Below are positions 48,278 through 56,773 of a stretch of DNA of 64,000 nucleotides, piece by piece; position 1 is the first letter of the stretch, and every line of letters begins with the position of its first letter. Source of the DNA: Qipengyuania gaetbuli (lineage in GTDB: Bacteria > Pseudomonadota > Alphaproteobacteria > Sphingomonadales > Sphingomonadaceae); the NCBI RefSeq assembly GCF_020171365.1, contig NZ_JAIUZO010000002.1:558001-622000 (forward strand), in the 5' to 3' direction. Position numbers and translations under genes: made by a program. The notes beneath the pieces were generated by a model. That model did not search any database. It saw only the letters and a program-made list of their open reading frames with translations, and was not told the DNA's origin.

Positions 48278-48881
48278 GGCCGTCCTCTACAGCTTCCGCC
48301 GCTGCCCCTATGCGATGCGGGCGCGCATGGCGCTCAAGGTCGGTGGCGCCCAATACGAACACCGCGAGGTGGTGCTGCGCGACAAGCCCCCCGCCATGCT
48401 TGAAGCCTCGCCCAAGGGAACGGTTCCGGTGCTGGTCCTGCCGGATGGTTCGGTGATCGAGGAAAGCCTCGAGGTGATGTTTTGGGCGCTCGCGCAGGAC
48501 GACCCCGAAGGCTGGCTGGACCGCAAGGACGACGATCTCGTCGCGGCCAATGACGGGCCGTTCAAGCACAGCCTCGACCGGTACAAGTACCATACGCGCT
48601 ACGAGGACGTGGATCCCGAGGCGCACCGCGAACAATGCATCGCCCACCTCGCCCGGCTCGAGGAACGGCTGGCAGACCAGCCCTTCCTGTCAGGGCAGGC
48701 GCGCGGCTTTACCGATATCGCGATTTTCCCGTTCGTCCGGCAGTTCGCCAATCACGACGCCGGGCGGTTCGAGGCCGAGAACCTGCCCCGCATCCGCGAA
48801 TGGCTGCACGGCCTAACGGAATCGCAGCTGTTCGCAGCCATCATGGCCAAGTTCTCGAAGTGGGAGCCTGCCGAGGCCTAG
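48267..48881 (+). CDS. Glutathione S-transferase family protein
   Basis: This 204-residue protein has a thioredoxin-like N-terminal domain with [15 protein letters not shown], the cis-Pro segment [11 protein letters not shown] and [12 protein letters not shown], and an all-helical C-terminal domain with [16 protein letters not shown]. It fits the GST superfamily; the substrate is not known. The GTG at 48267 overlaps trhO, so it may be co-expressed. Its TAG shares CTAG with the convergent hisZ stop. Confidence 0.88.
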   Translation: MTAEAVLYSFRRCPYAMRARMALKVGGAQYEHREVVLRDKPPAMLEASPKGTVPVLVLPDGSVIEESLEVMFWALAQDDPEGWLDRKDDDLVAANDGPFKHSLDRYKYHTRYEDVDPEAHREQCIAHLARLEERLADQPFLSGQARGFTDIAIFPFVRQFANHDAGRFEAENLPRIREWLHGLTESQLFAAIMAKFSKWEPAEA

Positions 48882-49990
48882 AGCGGGGTCGCCGCGCCGC
48901 CGTGCATGCTGTGCGTGCAGCCCAGCGCCTTGGGGTCTTCCTCGCCCGTCACCGCAGCGACCGTCCGCCAGCCGTCAGAACGAAGGCGGCGAGCTGCTGC
49001 CCGGTCGTGATCGAGCGGCAGGAACACGGCCTTGCGCGTATCGGTAGCCGGCGCGCCCAGCGCTTCGAGGATCGGCTCCATGTAGAGCGAGAAGCCCGTT
49101 GCCGCCTCCTCGCTGCCCTTGATGGCATAGGTGCCGCCGCGCCCCAGCGCGCCGCGCGCATTGTCCGCGTGGAGCGTGAAGCCGAACCAGCTCTGGTAAC
49201 CGAAGCCGTGGCGTTCGGAAGGATCGAGCGTCAGGCGCACGCGGTCGCCCAGCGTCGCGGCCACTTCGCGCAGCGCCGATGTCCGGCTGGCGAGAACGCC
49301 GCCCGCATCCAGCGCGGACAGTTTTTCCAGCGCCTGCTCGAAGGGACCGGCGGCGTAGATCAGCGGCAGGTAAGCCTCGCCGCCTGCCGCCTTCAGCCCG
49401 GCTGCATCCTTCATGTCGAGCTCGCGGCGCACCGCTTCGCGCTGTTCGGGAGCGAGCGGGAGCGCCTCCTCGCTCAGCGTATCGACGAGGTCGGGCATGG
49501 TGAGATCGACCGACAGGCCGGTCACGCCTGCCGCTTCGAGCGCGTCGAGAGCAACGGCTACTGCCTCGGCTGCCGCCGCGACGCTATCGCTGCCCACCAG
49601 TTCCGCGCCCAGCTGGAGGCGCTGGCGAGCCGGATCGAGCTGGTCCGCCTTGATGGTCGCGACCTCGCCCGCATAGCACAGGCGCAGCGGGCGCGGCGCT
49701 TCGCGCAGCGAGGTGGCGGCGATGCGACCGACCTGCACGGTCATGTCGCTGCGCAGGGCCAGTGTGCGCAGGCTTTCCGGATCGGTGAAGCGCACCATGC
49801 GGCGCGTCGCCACGCCTTCCATCCGGCCTGCCAGCGAATGCTCGAACTCGACCAGCGGCGGGCGCACGCGGTCGTATCCGTGGGCGTCCATCGCGCCGAG
49901 GATTTCGCGCATGGCGCGCGTTATCGCTGCGGCGCGCGCAGGCAGGGCATCTTCGAGGCCGACGGGCAGGAGATCGTCTGGATGGGTCAT
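48878..49990 (-). CDS. hisZ: ATP phosphoribosyltransferase regulatory subunit
   Basis: This 370-residue protein is a histidyl-tRNA synthetase paralogue: LPVGLEDALPARAAAITRAM, FTDPESLRTLALRSDMTVQVGRIAAT, LRLCYAGEVATIKADQL and FHGLP-like class II residues without the anticodon-binding domain. HisZ partners short HisG in histidine synthesis. The order serC-serA-hisZ on the minus strand is typical of sphingomonads; purA usually comes next but lies beyond three plus-strand genes here. Confidence 0.92.
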   Translation of the reverse strand: MTHPDDLLPVGLEDALPARAAAITRAMREILGAMDAHGYDRVRPPLVEFEHSLAGRMEGVATRRMVRFTDPESLRTLALRSDMTVQVGRIAATSLREAPRPLRLCYAGEVATIKADQLDPARQRLQLGAELVGSDSVAAAAEAVAVALDALEAAGVTGLSVDLTMPDLVDTLSEEALPLAPEQREAVRRELDMKDAAGLKAAGGEAYLPLIYAAGPFEQALEKLSALDAGGVLASRTSALREVAATLGDRVRLTLDPSERHGFGYQSWFGFTLHADNARGALGRGGTYAIKGSEEAATGFSLYMEPILEALGAPATDTRKAVFLPLDHDRAAARRLRSDGWRTVAAVTGEEDPKALGCTHSMHGGAATPL

Positions 49991-50016
49991 CGCGCCGCCC
50001 CCTGCCCTATCGCGTC

Positions 50017-51600
50017 TCAGAATTCCAGCGGGATAACGGTCTTCACGCCTTCCAGCGCGCAGGCCGCCTTGACCACGTCCTGCGGGATCGGCTGGTCGAC
50101 ACTGAGCAGCAGCACTGCTTCCCCGCCCGCTTCGCGGCGGCCGAGGTTGAAGGTGCCGATGTTGATGCCGCTTTCACCCAGCAAAGAACCGATGCGACCG
50201 ATGAAGCCCGGCGCATCCTGGTTGACGATGTAGAGCATGTGCCCGTCGAGCTCGGCTTCGATGCGCACACCGAAGATCTCGACGAGGCGCGGCGCCTCGG
50301 CCCCGAACAGCGTGCCTGCAACCGAACGGTCGCCGGCATCGGTGCCGACTGTCACGCGCAGGAGGGTGTTGTAGGCGCCTTCCTTCTCGTGCCGGATCGA
50401 ACGGATGTCGAGGCCGCGTTCCTTGGCAAGGAAGGGCGCATTGACCATGTTCACCGTGTCCGAATACTGGCGCATCAGCCCTGCCAGCACCGCGCCTTCG
50501 ATCGGCTTGCCAGACAGTTCGGCTGCCGCGCCTTCGCGCTCGATGCTGATCTTGGTTAGGTTGCCATGCGCCAGCTGCCCGACGAGGCTGCCGAGGTTTT
50601 CGGCAAGGCCCATGTATGGCTTCAGCTTGGGCGCTTCTTCTGCACTCAGGCTCGGCATGTTGAGCGCGTTGGTGACGCCCCCGTTGACGAGGAAATCGGC
50701 CATCTGCTCTGCCACCTGCAGCGCGACATTGACCTGCGCCTCGGTCGTGCTGGCGCCGAGGTGCGGGGTGCAGATGAAGTTGGGCTTGCCGAACAGCGGG
50801 CTTTCGTTGGCCGGTTCGGTCTGGAACACGTCCAGCGCCGCACCTGCCACCTGGCCGCTGTCGAGCGCCTCGGCGAGCGCGTCCTCGTCGATGAGGCCGC
50901 CGCGCGCACAGTTGACGATGCGCACGCCCTTCTTGGTCTTGGCGAGGTTTTCGCGGCTGAGGATGTTGCGCGTCTCGTCGGTCAGCGGCGTGTGCAGCGT
51001 GATGAAATCCGCGCGTGCCAGCAGCGTGTCGAGATCGACCTTCTCGACCCCGATCTCGATGGCGCGTTCGGGCGTCAGGAAGGGGTCGAAAGCGACGACC
51101 TTCATCTTCAGACCGAGGGCGCGGCTGGCGACGATCGAGCCGATGTTGCCTGCACCGATGAGGCCCAGCGTCTTGCCGGTCACTTCGACGCCCATGAAAT
51201 CGTTCTTGGGCCATTCGCCCGCCTGCGTGCGGCGGTCGGCGGCAGGGATCTGGCGGGCCAGTGCCATGATCATGGCGATGGCGTGTTCGGCCGTGGTGAT
51301 CGAGTTGCCGAAAGGCGTGTTCATCACGACGACGCCCTTGCCGCTGGCATAGGGGATATCGACATTGTCGACGCCGATACCGGCGCGGCCCACGACCTTG
51401 AGATTGGTCGCGGCATCGAGGATTTCGGACGTGACCTTGGTCGCCGAACGGATGGCAAGGCCATCGTACTGGCCGATCACAGCCTTGAGTTCGTCCGGGG
51501 TCATGCCCGGCTTCACGTCGACATCGCAGCCACGCTCTTCGAAGATACGGGCGGCATTCGGGTCCATCTTGTCGCTGATGAGGACTTTAGGTTTGCTCAT
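50017..51600 (-). CDS. serA: D-3-phosphoglycerate dehydrogenase
   Basis: This 527-residue enzyme starts serine synthesis. The N-terminal part has GRAGIGVDNVDIPYASGKGV and the NAD-binding GLIGAGNIGSIVASRALGLK; the catalytic His is in FICTPHLGASTTEAQVNVAL; a C-terminal ACT domain (GHMLYIVNQDAPGFIGRIGS) follows an allosteric domain, giving the long form that serine may inhibit. It is 91 nt downstream of serC on the same strand. Confidence 0.97.
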   Translation of the reverse strand: MSKPKVLISDKMDPNAARIFEERGCDVDVKPGMTPDELKAVIGQYDGLAIRSATKVTSEILDAATNLKVVGRAGIGVDNVDIPYASGKGVVVMNTPFGNSITTAEHAIAMIMALARQIPAADRRTQAGEWPKNDFMGVEVTGKTLGLIGAGNIGSIVASRALGLKMKVVAFDPFLTPERAIEIGVEKVDLDTLLARADFITLHTPLTDETRNILSRENLAKTKKGVRIVNCARGGLIDEDALAEALDSGQVAGAALDVFQTEPANESPLFGKPNFICTPHLGASTTEAQVNVALQVAEQMADFLVNGGVTNALNMPSLSAEEAPKLKPYMGLAENLGSLVGQLAHGNLTKISIEREGAAAELSGKPIEGAVLAGLMRQYSDTVNMVNAPFLAKERGLDIRSIRHEKEGAYNTLLRVTVGTDAGDRSVAGTLFGAEAPRLVEIFGVRIEAELDGHMLYIVNQDAPGFIGRIGSLLGESGINIGTFNLGRREAGGEAVLLLSVDQPIPQDVVKAACALEGVKTVIPLEF

Positions 51601-51691
51601 GACGGAATATTCCTGTCGTTCTCCCGGCGAACGGCCGGGGCATTGAGATTGTGAGAAGAGGCGGCGGCCCGCAGCGGGGCCGCCGGCCGGA

Positions 51692-52849
51692 TCAGCCGTT
51701 CTTGACCTGCTCGTAAGCCCATTCGATCCACGGAAGGAGACGCTTCAGGTCCTCTTCCTCGACCGTGGCGCCGCACCAGATGCGCAGCGACGGCGGAGCG
51801 TCGCGGTAGCCGTTGAAGTCGTAGCCGACATCGCGGTCTTCCAGCAGCTTGACGATTTTCTTGGGCACACCCGCCTTGTCCTCGTCGGACAGGCTTTCGT
51901 ACCACTCGCCCTGGAAGACGAAGCACACGCCCGTATTGGTGCGCTTGGCGGGGTCGGCCACCATGTTGCGCAGCCACGGGGTCGCCTCGATCCAGTCGAG
52001 GACAATCTTCGCATTGGCTTCCGACTTCTGGAACAGAGCCTTGCGGCCGCCGAGTGCCTGCGCCCATTCGAGCGCGTCGATATAGTCTTCCGTCGCCAGC
52101 ATCGAAGGCGTGTTGATCGTCTCGCCGCGGAAGATGCCTTCGTTGATCTTGCCGCCCTTCTTGAGGCGGAAGAGCTTGGGCAGCGGCCATTCGGGATCGT
52201 ATTCCTCGATCCGGTTCACCGCCTTGGGGCTGAGGATCAGCATGCCGTGCTGGGCTTCGCTGCCCATCACCTTCTGCCAGCTGTAGGTCGTGGCATCGAG
52301 CTTGGCCCAGTCCATTTCCATAGCGAAGACGGCGCTGGTGGCGTCGTTGATGGTCACGCCTTCGCGACCTTCCGCCAGCCAGTCGGTGTTGGGGATCTTG
52401 GCGCCGGAGGTCGTGCCGTTCCAAGTGAAGACGACGTCATTGTTCTGCGGGATCGACGCGAGGTCGGGGATTTCGCCATAATCGGCATCGAGCGTGGTCA
52501 GCTTCGGCAGCTTGAGCTGCTTGACCGCATCCTGGATCCAGACATTGCCGAAGCTTTCCCATGCCGCGACCGTGGCCGGGCGGTCGGGGCGCAGCATCGT
52601 CCACATGGCGCATTCCAGCGCGCCGGTGTCCGAGGCGGGCATGATGCCGACCAGGTAATCCTCGGGCACGCCGAGCATCTCCTTCGACAGGTCGATGGCA
52701 TATTTCAGCCGCGACTTGCCGAGGGCGCTGCGATGCGAGCGTCCGAGCGATTCGGTTTTGAGGTTGGAAGCCGACCAGCCGAGATGCTTGGCGGTCGGAC
52801 CCGACGAAAAGAAAGGGCGCTCAGGCTTGAGCGTCGGTTCGGCAGTCAT
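51692..52849 (-). CDS. serC: Phosphoserine aminotransferase
   Basis: This 385-residue PLP enzyme follows SerA in serine synthesis. The family features are FFSSGPTAKHLGW, the PLP lysine in TTYSWQKVMGSEAQHG, NRIEEYDPEWPLPKLFRLKK and INTPSMLATEDYIDALEW. The ATG at 52849 follows GGAG, which lies in the 3' arm of a leader hairpin. Longer readings to 52951 only cross that leader. Confidence 0.96.
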   Translation of the reverse strand: MTAEPTLKPERPFFSSGPTAKHLGWSASNLKTESLGRSHRSALGKSRLKYAIDLSKEMLGVPEDYLVGIMPASDTGALECAMWTMLRPDRPATVAAWESFGNVWIQDAVKQLKLPKLTTLDADYGEIPDLASIPQNNDVVFTWNGTTSGAKIPNTDWLAEGREGVTINDATSAVFAMEMDWAKLDATTYSWQKVMGSEAQHGMLILSPKAVNRIEEYDPEWPLPKLFRLKKGGKINEGIFRGETINTPSMLATEDYIDALEWAQALGGRKALFQKSEANAKIVLDWIEATPWLRNMVADPAKRTNTGVCFVFQGEWYESLSDEDKAGVPKKIVKLLEDRDVGYDFNGYRDAPPSLRIWCGATVEEEDLKRLLPWIEWAYEQVKNG

Positions 52850-52898
52850 GTATTCTCTCCTTGCAGAGAGCACGCGCGGCGTTGGGACCGCGTGGCCC
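52850..52898 (-). promoter_or_regulatory. Structured serC leader
   Basis: In the mRNA direction the leader forms a stem CACGCG/CGCGTG (52894-52889 with 52876-52871), then a second stem CTCTC (52870-52866) with GAGAG of the ribosome site (52859-52855). The second stem covers the Shine-Dalgarno GGAGAG of serC. A two-hairpin leader of this type upstream of serC in alphaproteobacteria is listed in Rfam as the serC leader. The ligand or trigger is not known. The proposed TTGACT (52933-52928) and TATTGC (52911-52906) promoter precedes it. Confidence 0.6.
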
Positions 52899-53023
52899 GC
52901 TGGCGGCAATAATGTTGCGACGCAGCAAGTCAATGCGAAATAGGAATGCATCGACAGGCCGTTCGCCCTGCCGGATCAACGCCCTCTCGCCAAAAACGGT
53001 CCAGCGCCTTATGGGCGCAGTCA

Positions 53024-54199
53024 ATGGACGTAACGGATCTTCGCATCGCCCTGTTCAGCGGGAACTACAACTACACCCGCGACGGCGCGAATCAGGCATT
53101 GAACCGGCTGGCGGATTACATCCTGCGCCAGGGGGCGAAGCTGCGCGTCTATTCGCCGGTCGTCGAAGCGCCCGATTTCGAGGCGACGGGCGATCTCGTC
53201 GACATCCCCAACGTCCGGATGCCGGTGAAGGGGCGCGGCGAATACCGCCTGCCCCTGCGGCTCGGCAGTGCGGTCGAGGAAGACCTTGCCCGCTTCACGC
53301 CCAACACCATGCACCTCTCTTCGCCCGACCCGGCGGCGCACGGGGCGCTGAAATGGGCCCGCAAGCGCGACCTGCCGGTGCTGGCGAGCGTCCATACCCG
53401 CTTCGAAACCTATCCGCGCTATTACGGCCTCTCCTTCCTCGAGCCGGTGGTCGAGGCAGGCCTGCGCCGGTTCTACAACCGCTGCGACGCGCTGGTCGCG
53501 CCCTCCGACAGCCAGATCGCCGAATTGAAGGCACAGCGCATGCACGAGGACATCAGCATCTGGTCGCGCGGCGTCGACCGCGAGATTTTCGATCCGTCCA
53601 GCCGCGACATGGAATGGCGCCGCGCCAACGGGCTGGCAGACGATGACGTGGCGATCGTCTTCCTCGGCCGGCTGGTCATGGAAAAGGGCCTCGACGTGTT
53701 CGCCGACACGATCGTCGAACTGCGCAAGCGGCAGGTGCCGCACAAGGTCCTCGTCATCGGCGACGGCCCGGCGCGCGGCTGGTTCGAGAAAACGCTGCCC
53801 GGCGGGATTTTCGTCGGTTTCCAGACCGGCAAGGACCTTGGCCGCGCGCTGGCGAGCGGCGACATCTTCTTCAACCCGTCGATCACGGAAACCTTCGGCA
53901 ATGTCACGCTGGAAGCGATGGCCTGCGGCCTGCCCGTGGTGGCCGCCGGGGCGACCGGCGCGGCGAGCCTCGTTAGCGACGGTGAGACGGGGCGCCTGGT
54001 CCCGCCTAGCAAGACCGATGCCTTTGCAAAGGGCTGCGCAGAAGCGCTGGCTCCCTACTGCACGGACGACGCGCTGCGCCTCGCGCATGGCGCGGCAGGC
54101 GAACGCGCTGCCCGCGCCTACAGCTGGGACGCGATCAACCAGGCGGTAATCGATACCTACCTGCGGCTGCACACCAATCGCGCAGCCGCAGGCCGGTAG
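53024..54199 (+). CDS. GT4 family glycosyltransferase
   Basis: This 391-residue glycosyltransferase (GT-B fold, family 4 like) begins LRIALFSGNYNYTRDGANQA, has VHTRFETYPRYYGL and WSRGVDREIFDP, and the nucleotide-sugar site FNPSITETFGNVTLEAMACG in part with two Glu. It probably makes a glycolipid or cell-surface polysaccharide; in bacteria such proteins include mannosyl- and sulfoquinovosyl-transferases. The start at 53024 follows from the first family residues; the longer frame overlaps the serC leader. Confidence 0.9.
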   Translation: MDVTDLRIALFSGNYNYTRDGANQALNRLADYILRQGAKLRVYSPVVEAPDFEATGDLVDIPNVRMPVKGRGEYRLPLRLGSAVEEDLARFTPNTMHLSSPDPAAHGALKWARKRDLPVLASVHTRFETYPRYYGLSFLEPVVEAGLRRFYNRCDALVAPSDSQIAELKAQRMHEDISIWSRGVDREIFDPSSRDMEWRRANGLADDDVAIVFLGRLVMEKGLDVFADTIVELRKRQVPHKVLVIGDGPARGWFEKTLPGGIFVGFQTGKDLGRALASGDIFFNPSITETFGNVTLEAMACGLPVVAAGATGAASLVSDGETGRLVPPSKTDAFAKGCAEALAPYCTDDALRLAHGAAGERAARAYSWDAINQAVIDTYLRLHTNRAAAGR

Positions 54200-54207
54200 G
54201 TTTCAGG

Positions 54208-54660
54208 TCAGGACAGGACGCCCGACGCGGTCATCCTGCGCGAATACCACAGCAGGAACAGCGTGATCGCGAAGATCACCAGCGTGAAGATCATCGGCGT
54301 GGTCGTATCGGTCATGCCCGGCATGGGGTTGGTCCACTGGTGGAGCATTCCCAGCACCAGGCCGATCAGCGAGGCCACGAATGCGTGAAAGGCATGACGC
54401 TTGCGCATCAGCAGCAGGACCGAACCTGCCACCGCGCCCCACACGCCAAGACCCCAGCCGATATTGGCCCACAGCGGCATGGCGTTCATGTATTCGATGG
54501 CGGCATCGACCGTAACGCCGGTCGGCTCCATCATGCCCGCGAGATACTCGCGGTTCTCGGTTTTCGACATGAAATAGTCGTAGGCACCGAAGCCGTTCCA
54601 TACCAAGGACAACAGGCCGATCACCCACAGGTGCACCGGCGCCTTCGCAGAAGCGTCCAT
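54208..54660 (-). CDS. Conserved four-helix membrane protein
   Basis: This 150-residue protein has four likely membrane helices at about residues 10-30, 62-84, 90-108 and 122-142. The short region around residue 40 (NREYLAGMM) and the motif WNGFGAYDYFMS are seen in a family of uncharacterised sphingomonad proteins as far as I recall. I do not recognise a named domain. It converges on the glycosyltransferase with an 8-nt gap. Confidence 0.75.
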   Translation of the reverse strand: MDASAKAPVHLWVIGLLSLVWNGFGAYDYFMSKTENREYLAGMMEPTGVTVDAAIEYMNAMPLWANIGWGLGVWGAVAGSVLLLMRKRHAFHAFVASLIGLVLGMLHQWTNPMPGMTDTTTPMIFTLVIFAITLFLLWYSRRMTASGVLS

Positions 54661-54735
54661 ATCATTTCCCTCCCATTTGCGACCTCTCCGCCGCGCAGAC
54701 TAGCGGCGCGGACGGGAGGTGCAAGCAGCAGCGTA

Positions 54736-55353
54736 TCAGAGCCGTTCGACCTTCTTTGCCAGATCGTCGACCAGATCCACGATTTCACGGATCATGGCAT
54801 CGTCGAGTTCGCCGCTCCGGGCCTTGTTCTTCAGTACGGTGGCAAGATTGCCCACCGCCCTGAACATCTCGGGGGTGGCATAGGCCCGGCGGCGTTCGCC
54901 GTGCCCTTCGAGACGCGCGAAAAGTGCCTCCACCTCGTCGGCGCGGTCGGCCAGTTCGGCCCGGCCCGTTTCGGTCGCTTCGAACGCCTTGCGCGTCTCG
55001 TCACCCTTCGCCTGCGCGATGGCGCCTTCGTCTTCCAGCAGCGACAGGGTCGGATAGACCGTGCCCGGGCTGGGTGCGTAGCTGCCACCGGTCAATTCCT
55101 CGACCGCCTTGATCAGTTCGTACCCGTGCCGTGCCTCGTCCGCGAGGAGCTTGAGCAGTACGAGCCGCAATTCGCCCGAGCCGAACATGCGGCGACGACG
55201 CGATCCTCCGCGCCTGCCGAAAGGCCCGCCCGGACCGAACGGACCATCGGGGCCAAACGGGCCGTCGCGGCCGAAAGCCTCGTCCCATCCGCCCGCCATC
55301 ATGCCGACGTAGGGCATCTTTCCGAACTTGCGCCACTTGTGTGCCTTGTGCAT
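54736..55353 (-). CDS. PadR family transcriptional regulator
   Basis: This 205-residue regulator has a Gly/Pro-rich N-terminal stretch with GPFGPDGPFGPGGPFG, then a PadR winged helix: LRLVLLKLLADEARHGYELI, TGGSYAPSPGTVYPTLSLLE in part and DEGAIAQAKGDETRKAFEAT in part, followed by a helical dimer domain. The ATG at 55353 has AAGGA 7 nt upstream; the ATG at 55368 is a less likely start. A perfect palindrome lies 30 nt upstream and probably is its operator. The target genes are unknown; rarA is divergent. Confidence 0.9.
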   Translation of the reverse strand: MHKAHKWRKFGKMPYVGMMAGGWDEAFGRDGPFGPDGPFGPGGPFGRRGGSRRRRMFGSGELRLVLLKLLADEARHGYELIKAVEELTGGSYAPSPGTVYPTLSLLEDEGAIAQAKGDETRKAFEATETGRAELADRADEVEALFARLEGHGERRRAYATPEMFRAVGNLATVLKNKARSGELDDAMIREIVDLVDDLAKKVERL

Positions 55354-55382
55354 TGGCAATTCCTTCATATCTTCGATAGCAC

Positions 55383-55396
55383 TAAGATATATCTTA
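55383..55396. promoter_or_regulatory. Perfect palindrome, probable PadR operator
   Basis: TAAGATATATCTTA is a perfect 14-bp palindrome between the padR start (55353) and rarA (55457). A partial second copy, ATATCTTCGATA, lies at 55368-55379. PadR proteins usually repress their own promoters by binding AT-rich palindromes next to the -10, so autoregulation is likely. Confidence 0.55.
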
Positions 55397-55456
55397 AAGA
55401 GCGATACACAAGAGGGCGCTGCAATTTGTCTGCCGACGTCCTATGTCAGCCGACGA

Positions 55457-56773
55457 ATGACCGACCTGTTTCCCGATGACCTGCCCCCGACGCCTGCAAC
55501 GGATGCCGTCCGAGAGGACGCGCCGCTGGCCGACTGCCTGCGCCCTGCCTCGCTCGACGAAGTAATCGGGCAGGACCATCTGACCGGTCCCGAGGGCGCA
55601 ATCGGGCGCATGGTCGCCGCCGGCCGCCTGTCGAGCATGATCCTGTGGGGTCCGCCCGGTACCGGCAAGACCACCATCGCCCGGCTGTTGGCCGATAGCG
55701 TGGGCATGCGCTTCGAAAGCGTCAGCGCCGTGTTCAGCGGCGTCGCGGACCTAAAGAAAGCCTTCGCCGCCGCCGACAAGGCCGCCGAGGCAGGCCAGCG
55801 CACGCTGCTGTTCGTGGACGAGATCCACCGTTTCAACCGCGCACAGCAGGACGGTTTCCTGCCCTTTGTCGAGCGCGGCACGGTCACACTGGTCGGCGCG
55901 ACCACGGAGAACCCCAGCTTCGCCCTCAACGCCGCACTGCTCAGCCGCGCGCAGGTCCTCATCCTCCAGCGCCTCGACCATGCCGCGCTCGGCCAGTTGC
56001 TCGACCGGGCGGAAGAGCTCGAAGGCCCCCTGCCCCTCACCCCGGAAGCGCGCGACGCGCTGGTCGCGAGCGCCGATGGCGACGGGCGGTTCCTTCTCAA
56101 CCAGGCAGAAACGCTCTACAATGCGAAGATTCCCCAGCCGCTTGATCCGGCGGCGCTGGGCAAGTTCCTCCAGCGCCGCGTCGCGGTCTATGACAAGGAC
56201 CGCGAGGGGCACTACAACCTCATTTCCGCGCTCCACAAGGCGGTGCGCGGCAGCGATGTTCAGGCGAGCCTCTATTACCTCGCGCGGATGCTGACCGCGG
56301 GCGAAGAACCGCGTTTCCTTGCCCGCCGCCTGGTGCGCATGGCGGTCGAGGATATCGGCATGGCCGACCCGCAGGCGCTCGTTCAGTGCATGGCGGCGAA
56401 GGACGCCTATGAATTCCTTGGCAGCCCGGAAGGCGAGCTCGCGCTGGTGCAGGCCTGCACCTACCTTGCCACCGCACCCAAATCGAACGCGGTCTACAAG
56501 GCGCAGAAGGCCTCCTTCAAATCCGCGCGGGAAACCGGCAGCCTGATGCCGCCGCAGAACATCCTCAATGCGCCGACCAAGCTGATGAAGGATATCGGCT
56601 ACGGCTCGGGCTACAGCTACGACCACGATGCCGAGGACGGCTTCTCGGGCGACAATTACTGGCCCGAAGAGATGGAGCCGCAGACCTATTACGAGCCCGT
56701 CGAACGCGGGTTCGAGCGGGAGGTGAGGAAGCGGCTCGACTATTGGGACAAACTGCGGCGTGAACGCACCTAG
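55457..56773 (+). CDS. rarA: Replication-associated recombination protein A (MgsA/RarA AAA+ ATPase)
   Basis: This 438-residue AAA+ ATPase has Walker A LWGPPGTGKTTIARLLA, Walker B LLFVDEIHRFNRAQQD, sensor 1 LVGATTENPSFALN and the C-terminal helical part with SFKSARETGSLMPPQNILNA and QTYYEPVERGFEREVRKRL in part. It acts at stalled replication forks. The ATG at 55457 gives the MTDLFPDD N-terminus, with a DnaN-like contact motif possible. Its end overlaps the next GTG by 14 bp. Confidence 0.95.
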   Translation: MTDLFPDDLPPTPATDAVREDAPLADCLRPASLDEVIGQDHLTGPEGAIGRMVAAGRLSSMILWGPPGTGKTTIARLLADSVGMRFESVSAVFSGVADLKKAFAAADKAAEAGQRTLLFVDEIHRFNRAQQDGFLPFVERGTVTLVGATTENPSFALNAALLSRAQVLILQRLDHAALGQLLDRAEELEGPLPLTPEARDALVASADGDGRFLLNQAETLYNAKIPQPLDPAALGKFLQRRVAVYDKDREGHYNLISALHKAVRGSDVQASLYYLARMLTAGEEPRFLARRLVRMAVEDIGMADPQALVQCMAAKDAYEFLGSPEGELALVQACTYLATAPKSNAVYKAQKASFKSARETGSLMPPQNILNAPTKLMKDIGYGSGYSYDHDAEDGFSGDNYWPEEMEPQTYYEPVERGFEREVRKRLDYWDKLRRERT

